Source of the DNA: a bacterium
GTDB taxonomy: Bacteria > Chloroflexota > Dormibacteria > UBA8260 > Bog-877
Assembly (NCBI GenBank): GCA_021791455.1
Contig: JAJYWM010000151.1
Coordinates: 1-5,556, forward strand
Direction: 5' to 3'
DNA: 5,556 nt
A program made the position numbers and the translations under genes. Shown here piece after piece: positions 1-5,442 of this stretch. The notes beneath the pieces are model-generated. The model was not told the DNA's origin. It ran no database searches and worked only from the letters and a program-made list of their open reading frames with translations. Every line of letters begins with the position of its first letter. Position 1 is the stretch's first letter.

Positions 1-15
1 AGGAGGTGTCTCGAC

Positions 16-41
16 GGGGGGCCCGGACTCCGGGCGCCCCC
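16..41 (-). terminator. GC-rich hairpin after the RapZ-like gene, possible terminator
   Basis: The arms 16-26 and 30-41 pair into an 11-bp stem: GCCCGG against CCGGGC around a three-base loop, then GGGGG against CCCCC with one bulged G at 36. It starts about 70 bases after the stop of the minus-strand RapZ-like gene. No T-tract follows on either strand, so it is not a classical intrinsic terminator. U-poor hairpins have been proposed as terminators in high-GC actinobacteria. The structure is visible in the sequence; the function is inferred. Confidence 0.45.
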
Positions 42-109
42 CCACCCGACCATCAAGAGGTCACGGACTGGCCGCGTGTCCTACCCGTCCCAGGACATGC
101 GGGTGACCC

Positions 110-862
110 TCAGCCGAGCTCCGTTGGAAGATGCCGCGGAGGTGACTCCAGATGCCGTGCCGTGGCCCGCCCGGAGCCGTTGATGCGGTCCGCAAGTTCG
201 GCTGCGACCGCAACTGAGCGGTGCTGGCCGCCGGTACATCCGACCGCGACCCTGAGCACCGAACGCTGCTGTGCCAGGTACAGCCCCACCAGGTCCAGAA
301 GTATGAGTAGGAACCCATCGATCAGGCGCCGAGCCGCTGGATCGCTCATCACGTGATCCCTGACAACAGGGTCGAGGCCGCTTCGCTCCCGCATCCCCGG
401 TATCCAGTAGGGGCTGTCCAAGAAGCGGGTGTCGAGGACCCAGTCCGCTTCGGCGGGCAGCCCATCCCGGAAGGCGAAGGTGAAGCAGTCGATCCGCATC
501 ATCGGTCGATCGCGCCAGTCGTCCAGCAGTTGGCTCAGGTACGCTCTCGCGTCGCGGCCCAGCCCCGGCAGCTGTCGATGGGGCAGCCGTGTCGGGCGCA
601 GTAGAGCAGGACCCTGCGGTTCGCCGACCTGCAGGAGCCAATAGCGCACGTTCTGATCGTCAAGCAGCCGCCCCCAGGTGGGATTGTGGGTCTCGCTGAC
701 AACTAGGACCAGGTCGGGGTGACCGCGTCGCGCCGAGACCACCTTCCTGGCAACCTCAACCGGCTCCGCGCTGAATCGACCGACGCTGAAACCACAACCC
801 TCGGCCAGCCCCTCCAAGTCTTCTCGGAAGCGTTCCTCAGTCAAGATCAGGACCAGAGCCAC
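110..862 (-). CDS. RapZ C-terminal-domain protein with an unrecognised N-terminal domain
   Basis: I chose the GTG at 862 because GAGGTG lies 5 bases upstream (868-873) and the protein then opens with a hydrophobic strand (VALVLIL); the frame is open further, to a GTG at 1027. The product has 250 residues. Residues about 122-240 match the C-terminal domain of RapZ: MRIDCFTFAFRDGLP, the DTRFLDSPYWIPGMR stretch, GLDPVVRDHV, and the hallmark GCTGGQHRSV at 208-217. E. coli RapZ (284 residues) uses this domain to bind glucosamine-6-phosphate and the sRNA GlmZ. Here the N-terminal P-loop ATPase domain is missing: residues 1-120 have no Walker A and match nothing I know. They alternate hydrophobic strands and helices (LVLVVSETHNP at about 52-62), perhaps a Rossmann-like fold. 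The Lys/Arg-rich tail that E. coli RapZ uses for RNA contact is also absent. Same direction as the sugar kinase upstream. Domain call is firm, role unknown. Confidence 0.85.
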   Translation of the reverse strand: MALVLILTEERFREDLEGLAEGCGFSVGRFSAEPVEVARKVVSARRGHPDLVLVVSETHNPTWGRLLDDQNVRYWLLQVGEPQGPALLRPTRLPHRQLPGLGRDARAYLSQLLDDWRDRPMMRIDCFTFAFRDGLPAEADWVLDTRFLDSPYWIPGMRERSGLDPVVRDHVMSDPAARRLIDGFLLILLDLVGLYLAQQRSVLRVAVGCTGGQHRSVAVAAELADRINGSGRATARHLESPPRHLPTELG

Positions 863-945
863 ATTCGCACCTCGAGTTTTCGGTACTGCGGTCCGACGTC
901 CGCCCCAGCCCGAACTACTACCAGCCGCGGCGGTGCCGGTTTGTC

Positions 946-989
946 CATTCTGGCGGGTCCGGTGAAGCCGAGGCAGGAACGCCAGAATG
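946..989. repeat. Perfect 10-bp inverted repeat upstream of the RapZ-like gene
   Basis: CATTCTGGCG at 946-955 and CGCCAGAATG at 980-989 are exact inverted copies separated by 24 bases. They lie about 85 bases upstream of the chosen GTG of the RapZ-like gene. This may be an operator with two half-sites or an RNA stem in the leader. If translation instead begins at 1027, the repeat is coding sequence. Confidence 0.5.
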
Positions 990-1070
990 CTGGAGAACTC
1001 CGAACTGGCGCGACGCCGACGGCCCACTCGTCCCCAAGGACAGGGTGGTCAAGGCGGGACCCATTCCCGG

Positions 1071-1100
1071 GCTATAGGGGCGAAGGTGCAGAGACTCGAA
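1071..1100 (-). promoter_or_regulatory. Weak promoter candidate for the RapZ-like gene
   Basis: On the minus strand TTCGAG (1095-1100) and TATAGC (1071-1076) are spaced 18 bp apart. The -10 element is fair and the -35 poor. It would start a transcript near 1064, giving a leader of about 200 bases to the GTG at 862, or a short leader to the alternative GTG at 1027. Read-through from the kinase gene is an equally good explanation for expression. Confidence 0.2.
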
Positions 1101-1112
1101 AAGCGCTCTGTC

Positions 1113-1128
1113 GCTCGGGCCGCCGAGC
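1113..1128 (-). terminator. Small hairpin just after galK, weak terminator candidate
   Basis: GCTCGG (1113-1118) and CCGAGC (1123-1128) form a perfect 6-bp stem with a four-base loop, about 38 bases past the kinase stop. On the minus strand a run of four T follows only some 10 bases later, too far for a standard terminator. It might attenuate read-through into the RapZ-like gene. Confidence 0.2.
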
Positions 1129-1165
1129 CGTGCCGATGGGAATCCCCTTTCGACGACTGCGACGG

Positions 1166-2245
1166 TCAGGAGGCCTCGTCGGCGACAACGTCAACGAACG
1201 CTCCGCGGCTGGGCGTGACGATCCAGGCGGGACCTGGGAACATGCCCGCCTCTTGGCAGCGTGCAAATGCTCCCGAATCCGCAACCGCAACCACGCACCC
1301 GCCAAAGCCGCCCCCGGTCAGGCGGGCGCCGCGGACCCCCTGTTGGGAGTTGACCCGTTCCACCAGCCGATCGATCGGCACTGTGGACGCGCCGAAGTCA
1401 GACGCATAGCTGGTCTGCCCTTCATTGAGCAGGGCACCCAGCTCCGCCAGGTCCCCTCGGCGCAGGGCTTCGGCGGCGGCCACGACTCGGGCATTCTCCG
1501 TAATCACGTGGCGTGCCCGGCGCCGCACGATCGGGTCGCTGATGCCTCGGAGATCCGACAGCCGCGCACTCCTCAGGGGACCGATCTCCGCCATTGCCAA
1601 CTCGAGCTCCCGGCGTCGCTGGCCGTAGGGCGACGAGTTGAGCCGCCTTCTCTGCCCTGAGTCCACCACGAAGATCTCAGCCTGCTCAGGCACCGGCACC
1701 TCCTCCCACGATTCCGACTGGAAGTCGATCAGGAGCGCCCTCCCTTTGACTCCGGCCAGCGATGTCAGCTGATCCAGAATGCCGCAGGGCGTTCCCGTCG
1801 CGGCATGTTCAGCGTCACGGCACAGGCGCGCCAATGGCAGGGGCTCTGGTTCGGCCCCGAGGGCAAGGGCCAAAGCGACCTCGAATGCGGCGCTGGAGGA
1901 AAGTCCGGAGGCTACTGGGATGGAGGAGCGAGTCACCGCGCGACCGGGCCGGCGAGCGCCCACAGCCGCGAAGACGGCGGCCGCCAGCCGTCCCCACTCC
2001 GGCGACATGCCGGCGAGTGAAGCCGGGTCCAGCGAAGCGTCGCCGATGGCGAATCGAGCCAACCCTGGCTCCCGATCCGAGGTGAGGGTGAATTCGCCAC
2101 CTTCTCCTGCACTGGGGGAAGAGGTGATGCGGATGGACACATCCCTGTCGATCGCCATGGGAAGAGCCAGCCCGCCGCTGTAGTCGGTGTGGTCTCCGAT
2201 CAGGTTCACACGACCCGGGGCGCGCGCCACCACGATCGTGGTCAT
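1166..2245 (-). CDS. galK: Galactokinase-like GHMP sugar kinase
   Basis: The 359-residue product has all the landmarks of galactokinase (ATP + galactose to galactose-1-phosphate, first step of the cytosolic Leloir pathway), and its length is near normal for bacterial GalK. The signature at residues 11-32 begins GRVNLIGDHTDYSGG and includes the conserved Arg12. The ATP-binding GHMP motif PVASGLSSSAAFEVA is at 110-124. CGILDQL at 154-160 supplies the catalytic Asp158. VVDSGQRR at 193-200, Y207, RARHVITENARV at 243-254 and the C-terminal LTGGGFGGC at 309-317 also fit. One departure is GDHTDY where most galactokinases have GEHTDY; that Glu contacts the sugar, so a related galactose derivative could be the substrate. 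The ATG at 2245 has no good SD, but its ATGA overlaps the stop of a short upstream frame. No other Leloir gene is in the window. Confidence 0.92.
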   Translation of the reverse strand: MTTIVVARAPGRVNLIGDHTDYSGGLALPMAIDRDVSIRITSSPSAGEGGEFTLTSDREPGLARFAIGDASLDPASLAGMSPEWGRLAAAVFAAVGARRPGRAVTRSSIPVASGLSSSAAFEVALALALGAEPEPLPLARLCRDAEHAATGTPCGILDQLTSLAGVKGRALLIDFQSESWEEVPVPEQAEIFVVDSGQRRRLNSSPYGQRRRELELAMAEIGPLRSARLSDLRGISDPIVRRRARHVITENARVVAAAEALRRGDLAELGALLNEGQTSYASDFGASTVPIDRLVERVNSQQGVRGARLTGGGFGGCVVAVADSGAFARCQEAGMFPGPAWIVTPSRGAFVDVVADEAS

Positions 2246-2361
2246 GGGGCCGTGGCAACCACGCCGCGGGGAGTGCGTGTCACCTCCCGCGAGGCCGGAC
2301 GCACTGGATCCAGTCCCTCACGTGGTCCAGCCCGTCGGGGTGATGTGCCCGGCCATGTCAT
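2242..2361 (-). CDS. Possible 39-residue upstream ORF overlapping the galK start
   Basis: A minus-strand frame from ATG at 2361 runs 39 codons and ends in a TGA that shares the ATGA of the kinase start. The peptide (beginning MTWPGTSPRRAG) is rich in Pro, Arg and Thr and resembles nothing I know. There is no clear SD in front of it. The 4-base overlap could couple translation to galK, whose own start lacks an SD, but short open frames arise easily by chance in GC-rich DNA. Confidence 0.18.
   Translation of the reverse strand: MTWPGTSPRRAGPREGLDPVRPASREVTRTPRGVVATAP
2303..2314. promoter_or_regulatory. 12-bp perfect palindrome upstream of galK, possible operator
   Basis: ACTGGATCCAGT is a perfect palindrome about 58-69 bases upstream of the kinase ATG. 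The placement suits a regulator site, though a single 12-bp palindrome can be chance and it lies inside the short upstream frame. No convincing -35/-10 pair is seen nearby: a TTGACA (minus strand, 2369-2374) has no matching -10 at normal spacing. Confidence 0.2.
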
Positions 2362-2425
2362 GCGTCGTTGTCAATGTTGCACCATCTGCGCTCTGGGGTG
2401 CCACGACGCCGCGTGTCAGTGAAAT

Positions 2426-3037
2426 TTGAAGGACCAATGTCAGTCCGCCGGCTGGGGCCACGAGGTCTTGTCATCAGTCCCCTGCGGCCGCCGGCCCCGC
2501 CGCCGCGTCCGCCGTGCGCTCGGCGGGCTTCGCAGCGTCACCGCAGAAATTGCACGTCGAGCGCCCGAGAGGCGTGAAGAGACGCTGCCATGGGGTCACC
2601 TGGGCCGGGCGTTCCTTCCGACCCGGAGCGGCCGTCAGCGGTGGGTAACCACTGCCGAGGGGATCTCCCAGCTAGCGCAAGCTGGCAGTGTCACCTTCCT
2701 GCACGCACAGGAGTGGGATACGATCAGCGCCGCCGACTCGGGGGCTGGCCGACTTTGGATCTTCCTCGAGACGGAGTCCCTTCGCGAGCCGCGGCGGTAC
2801 AGCCTCTTCGCGGGCCCAAGGGCCGCTGCGAGGAGCGGAACCTCCCGATCGTCGCCGACTTGCCGACTGGAGAACCGGTCCGACCATCGGCACGGACGCC
2901 GCCCTTGCACCTGGGGACGGTTAGGGCTAGATGATCGACCCTGGTGTGGGTCTCGTTCAGGGGCGGAGAGGGGCCGCGTCGCCGAGGCCAGCCTCTACCT
3001 TCACTCTTTCCCCTGGCGACGTGATCCGGACAGGTGA
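2426..3037 (+). CDS. Orphan reading frame of unknown nature, possibly not a gene
   Basis: The roughly 710 bases between galK and the metallo-hydrolase hold no recognisable gene. The longest frame starts at a TTG at 2426 and encodes 203 residues. Its middle part (residues about 75-130) looks most protein-like, with stretches such as SVTFLHAQEWDTI and GRLWIFLETES and third-position GC near 80 percent by hand count. The ends are low-complexity and Arg-rich. I see no SD, no known motif and no membrane segment. The 3' end overlaps the convergent hydrolase gene by about 80 bases, which argues against the full frame. It could be a small hypothetical gene, a decayed remnant or chance. Confidence 0.2.
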   Translation: MKDQCQSAGWGHEVLSSVPCGRRPRRRVRRALGGLRSVTAEIARRAPERREETLPWGHLGRAFLPTRSGRQRWVTTAEGISQLAQAGSVTFLHAQEWDTISAADSGAGRLWIFLETESLREPRRYSLFAGPRAAARSGTSRSSPTCRLENRSDHRHGRRPCTWGRLGLDDRPWCGSRSGAERGRVAEASLYLHSFPWRRDPDR

Positions 3038-3742
3038 ACCCGGGGCCAGGCGCCTCGCCGCCTCTACCAGGTGTAGGGGATCTCGATCTCCATGGGCCAG
3101 CAGCCTATCTCCGAGCCAGCCTCCCGTGAATGCGTAGTGGTGCGGGATGGTCAGGCCGGGACGCAGGACCGCCGTTAGCTCAGCCGCCTGTTCGGCATTC
3201 ATCACCACCTGCCGATTGAGCTGGGGGCGGATCCGAAGCCCGTTGGTGGGGAGCAGGCTCAGGTCGAAGCGGGGGAATCGATCCGGAAGGGTCAGCAAAT
3301 CTGGGATCAGCATCGTGTCTCCCGCGAAGTACACGCTTCGATCCCCGCCGGATACCACAAAGGTTGCCTCGTACACGCCGTGCTTGCCGGGGGCTGCGGT
3401 GACTGTCAAATCTCGGACTGCGGTCGACTCCCATGGCTGCAGGGGACGAACGTCGCTGAAGCCTGCCGCTCTGGCCAACGGGGCGACCGGGGGCGCGACG
3501 ATCAGCGGTACTGTCCGGTCCGGATACGCTGCCAAGGACTGCAGATCGCAATGGTCGTAGTGGCTGTGGGAGATCAGCACGGCATCCAGGTGGGGCAGCT
3601 CTTGGACCCCGAGTGCCAGGGCTTCGCCCGGGTGGTAAAAGGCCCGCTGTGAGAACCAAGGGTCAGTGAGGACCTTCATGTCCCCAACCTCGACCAGGTG
3701 GCAACTGTGCCCTATCCGGGTCACTGCGAGAGTCTCAGGCAT
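2957..3742 (-). CDS. UlaG-like metallo-beta-lactamase-fold hydrolase
   Basis: The start is the ATG at 3742: AGGAGG (3749-3754) lies 6 bases upstream and the product then opens with the fold's first strands (MPETLAVTRIGHSCHLVEV). The frame itself is open to 3985, but that would run through the promoter and into tetR. The product has 261 residues and no signal peptide, so it should be cytosolic. The metal site is visible: HSHYDH at 59-64, His121 in PGKHG, Asp142 in FAGDTM, and His201/202 in IPHHYAF. The early LTDPWFS at 25-31 and the spacing match the UlaG/NAPE-PLD-like branch (COG2220), whose members hydrolyse phosphodiester, lactone or phosphoester bonds. The substrate cannot be read from sequence. 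It is divergent from a TetR regulator and shares its operators, so it is probably induced by a small molecule that it may help to process. Confidence 0.9.
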   Translation of the reverse strand: MPETLAVTRIGHSCHLVEVGDMKVLTDPWFSQRAFYHPGEALALGVQELPHLDAVLISHSHYDHCDLQSLAAYPDRTVPLIVAPPVAPLARAAGFSDVRPLQPWESTAVRDLTVTAAPGKHGVYEATFVVSGGDRSVYFAGDTMLIPDLLTLPDRFPRFDLSLLPTNGLRIRPQLNRQVVMNAEQAAELTAVLRPGLTIPHHYAFTGGWLGDRLLAHGDRDPLHLVEAARRLAPGSPVRITSPGERVKVEAGLGDAAPLRP

Positions 3743-3760
3743 GCCGCTCCTCCTCTTAAG

Positions 3761-3774
3761 TAGACACTTGTCTG
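3761..3774. promoter_or_regulatory. Operator 1 of the TetR/hydrolase pair
   Basis: TAGACACTTGTCTG contains AGACA and TGTCT arms around a 2-bp centre. It shares AGACAC..GT.TG with the second palindrome 25 bp away, measured centre to centre. It covers the predicted start point of the hydrolase transcript and the region where a -35 of tetR would fall (TAGACA, 3761-3766). A TetR dimer at each site is the natural reading. Confidence 0.65.
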
Positions 3775-3779
3775 GTAAT

Positions 3780-3808
3780 AATATACAGACACGTGTATGG
3801 ATAGTCAA
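3780..3808 (-). promoter_or_regulatory. Sigma-70-type promoter of the metallo-hydrolase gene
   Basis: On the minus strand TTGACT (3803-3808, 5 of 6 matches to the -35 consensus) and TATATT (3780-3785) are separated by exactly 17 bp. Transcription would start near 3773, giving a leader of about 30 bases with the strong SD at 3749-3754. A palindromic operator (3786-3799) fills the spacer, so a bound repressor would block polymerase directly. Confidence 0.7.
3786..3799. promoter_or_regulatory. Operator 2 of the TetR/hydrolase pair, overlapping the tetR start codon
   Basis: CAGACACGTGTATG is a 14-bp palindrome with one mismatched pair and a perfect ACACGTGT core. It sits in the 17-bp spacer of the hydrolase promoter and includes the ATG (3797-3799) of the TetR gene. 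The AT-rich bases between the two operators hold the -10 elements for both directions. Confidence 0.65.
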
Positions 3809-4417
3809 GGCGGCGGCGCGAAGCGTGGCCGCACCCGCAACCGCCGCGGTGAGGGCGGACTGCTTCGTTTGGAGCTGATCGAAGCAGCTAGGCGCCTGCT
3901 CGAGGACTCTGACTCCGAGGGGGACGTAACCCTGCGGGCCGTGACAAGGCTCGCAGGAGTTGCGCCCCAGAGCTTCTACCTCCAATTTGGGACCCTGGAA
4001 GAGTTGCTGTATGAGGTCTACCAGCTGGAATATGGCGAATTGGGCCGGGCCATGGCGCTTGCGGCAGAGAGCCAGCCGGACGCCCGATCACGGCTGCTTG
4101 CCGCCTGCCGTTCGTATTGCGATTTCGCGTCGGCGCATCCGGCCCCCTATCGCGCCATGACGGCGGTGAGAGGTAAGGTCGGACACCGTGCTTGGGAGGG
4201 CAGGCCCTTGCCTGGAGCCCCTACGTTCGAGCTGATCCGCAACCTCACCTCGGCCGCCCTCAAAGATCGGAACCTGGGGTCGGATCCCCACTTGGTCGCA
4301 GCCACCGTCTGGGCGTCCCTGCACGGAACAGTGACCCTCCGCAGCGCTCGGCCCGCATTTCCTTGGCCGCCCCTCGATCGGATGATCGAGGCGATTGTCG
4401 ATCACGCCTTGGCGTAG
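3797..4417 (+). CDS. TetR-family transcriptional repressor
   Basis: The product has 206 residues, typical for TetR regulators. After a basic, Gly/Arg-rich extension (residues 1-22), the DNA-binding domain spans about 23-75: a first helix (LLRLELIEAARRLLE), then the helix-turn-helix VTLRAVTRLAGVAPQSFYLQF at 45-65 and EELLYEVY. The ligand-binding part (about 95-206) contains ASAHPAPYRAM at 111-121 and the pattern WASLHGTVTLR...FPWPPLDRMIEAIV at 172-201, as in the TetR C-terminal family common in actinobacteria. The ATG at 3797 has no SD and lies 10-13 bases past candidate -10 sequences, so the mRNA may be leaderless. A later in-frame start near codon 25 (TTG) cannot be excluded. Two palindromes in the divergent intergenic region suggest it represses itself and the hydrolase. 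The inducer is unknown. Confidence 0.9.
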   Translation: MDSQGGGAKRGRTRNRRGEGGLLRLELIEAARRLLEDSDSEGDVTLRAVTRLAGVAPQSFYLQFGTLEELLYEVYQLEYGELGRAMALAAESQPDARSRLLAACRSYCDFASAHPAPYRAMTAVRGKVGHRAWEGRPLPGAPTFELIRNLTSAALKDRNLGSDPHLVAATVWASLHGTVTLRSARPAFPWPPLDRMIEAIVDHALA

Positions 4418-4660
4418 GCCCCCCGGCCGTCGGCCGATTGGCCGCCCGACTCAATCCGGGCGCCCGATGGTTCCGCGGGAGGTGATCGCCTGCACCCTCC
4501 CCGACTGCGGGACCAACAACTTCAGCCGACGGCTCGAGCCCCCCACGATGCCAGGAGCTGTCGGCGTCAATGCCAGGTGGGAGTAGGGTGCATGAGCGCT
4601 TGGCGGCCGCTAGCGAAGCCCAGCGGTGACCATTAGATGGCAAAGCTCCATGGTGAGCGT
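4418..4660. other. Region without a recognisable gene between tetR and the transposase remnant
   Basis: No frame here has recognisable homology. Just after the tetR stop, a 5-bp stem with a four-base loop (CGGCC..GGCCG, about 4430-4443) could weakly end transcription but has no T-tract. The missing 3' half of the adjacent IS630 transposase is not found here, in either of the frames I followed. Confidence 0.5.
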
Positions 4661-5228
4661 CCTAGGGTCGCGGCGCCATGCTGCACGTAATCGCGGATGC
4701 GGTGCTTGACCTGCCCCGCTTTCATCGGCAGCAGGGGTGGGTCCGATCCAGGGCTTGGATCCGACTCTTCTCGTTGGCACAGGGGCCCATGGCACCTGCG
4801 GGTGGGTGCATGCAAACGCCGATCACGTCGGTGACCTCGGCCCCCAGTTCGGGATCGGTGCTGTATTCGAAGCCCCGCTTGCGGTCCTGCTTGAGGCGTT
4901 CATACCATCAGCTGTCGAGCACTGTGGTGGCGCTGACCTCGACCCCGCTGGCCACCGGCCGGCTGCTCCAGTGAGGGTGTCCCCCTAAGGGCTGGCTCAG
5001 GGTGGCGACGATGATCCCAGCCCGCACCTCCTCCCCGAGGCTCTTCGGTCGGCGGCGGCCCGGTCGGTAGATCTTCAGGCTGCCCAGGCCCTCGCTTGCC
5101 GACAGCATGATGCGACCGCGAGTAACCAAGTGCTTGGAGAGCGTGTTGCTGCGGGACCAGGTGGTCAGGATCGCGCGGTCTTCATCCGGGACATCGAGGG
5201 CGGGGGCAGGACCGGTGGGTCTGTGACG
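4661..5228 (-). pseudogene. Decayed IS630-family transposase remnant
   Basis: Read on the minus strand, the order of IS630 transposase motifs is kept across broken frames. From about 5210 comes ALDVPDEDRAIL, then LVTRGRIMLSASEGLG (N-terminal helix-turn-helix part). Next is YRPGRRRPKSLGEEV, then IIVATLSQPLGGHPHWSSR and SATTVLDS, ending in a TGA at 4908-4910. The same frame continues as WYERLKQDRKRGFEYSTDPELG, VIGVCMHPPAGA and CANEKSRIQALDRTHP. A frameshift near 4731-4742 is needed to reach LLPMKAGQVKHRIRDYVQHGAATL, after which similarity stops. Intact relatives have a further part with the second Asp and the final Glu of the DDE triad; it is absent. The first catalytic Asp (usually DEKS) is Asn. 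About 30 residues seem deleted between SEGLG and YRPGR. It cannot be active. Exact ends and terminal repeats were not found. Confidence 0.85.
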
Positions 5229-5235
5229 AGCATGA

Positions 5236-5250
5236 TCGTCTGGCAGACGA
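5236..5250. repeat. 15-bp inverted repeat beside the transposase remnant
   Basis: TCGTCTGGCAGACGA has two perfect 7-bp arms around a single G. It lies between the start of the transposase remnant and the tRNA fragment. It might be an operator or a small hairpin; I cannot tie it to an insertion-sequence end. Confidence 0.35.
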
Positions 5251-5303
5251 CGCGCATCCCAATTTCACCCGCCAGGCACTAAGCGCACTCCCCGAAATAA
5301 AGA

Positions 5304-5353
5304 TGGTCGGCCCGGTGGGACTTGAACCCACGACCTGAGCTTTATAAGAGCGC
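5304..5353 (-). other. 3' part of a tRNA-Ile(UAU) gene, probable integration (att) site
   Basis: On the minus strand the geometry of the 3' half of a tRNA is complete. There is a 7-base anticodon loop CTTATAA (5348-5342, anticodon TAT) and stem strands GCGCT and AGCTC with 4 of 5 pairs. The variable loop AGGTC, T stem GTGGG/CCCAC around TTCAAGT, acceptor strand CGGGCCG, discriminator A and encoded CCA (5304-5306) follow. No D arm or 5' acceptor strand (CGGCCCG expected) lies upstream, so this is not a working gene. Such 3' fragments are left when a tyrosine integrase inserts an element at a tRNA 3' end, and an integrase-like gene starts 90 bases away. The intact tRNA should be at the far end of the element, or, if this is the free circular form, elsewhere in the chromosome. 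Confidence 0.85.
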
Positions 5354-5401
5354 TGCGGTGCAGATCGAAGCGAAGTTTAGGTGAATTCGGCTCAAAGGCG
5401 T

Positions 5402-5423
5402 CTACTGACTACGCTACTGACTA
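5402..5423. repeat. Two exact direct copies of a 10-bp sequence before the integrase gene
   Basis: CTACTGACTA occurs at 5402-5411 and again at 5414-5423, giving a 12-bp period. The pair lies between the tRNA fragment and the integrase start, about 20 bases before the GTG. Tyrosine integrases and excisionases often bind short direct repeats (arm sites) beside the crossover core, so this is a candidate arm site or int-control site. The repeat is seen; its role is inferred. Confidence 0.55.
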
Positions 5424-5442
5424 TCTCTGCTAGGATCAACCA

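Noticed and set aside
81..641. Second minus-strand frame of 186 codons inside the RapZ-like gene
   Set aside because: It is an out-of-frame reading of the same strand; the RapZ motifs are in the other frame.
863..1027. Extension of the RapZ-like protein to the GTG at 1027
   Set aside because: The added 55 residues are Arg/Gly/Ser-rich with no domain character, while the GTG at 862 has a well-spaced SD. Kept as an alternative only.
719..1660. Long plus-strand open frame of 313 codons
   Set aside because: It lies antisense to the RapZ-like gene, the gap and galK, has no SD or recognisable motif, and its composition is that of a shadow of the GC-rich genes opposite.
2937..2952. 5-bp hairpin just after the metallo-hydrolase stop
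   Set aside because: The stem is short (GACCC/GGGTC), the loop is six bases and no T-tract follows; not enough for a terminator call.
3743..3985. N-terminal extension of the metallo-hydrolase to 3985
   Set aside because: It would translate the divergent promoter, both operators and part of tetR backwards; the ATG at 3742 with AGGAGG is decisive.
4737..4988. Plus-strand open frames across the transposase remnant
   Set aside because: They are antisense to clear IS630 transposase motifs on the minus strand.
5304..5400. A complete functional tRNA gene
   Set aside because: The bases 5' of the anticodon stem contain no D arm and no acceptor strand complementary to CGGGCCG, so only the 3' part is present.
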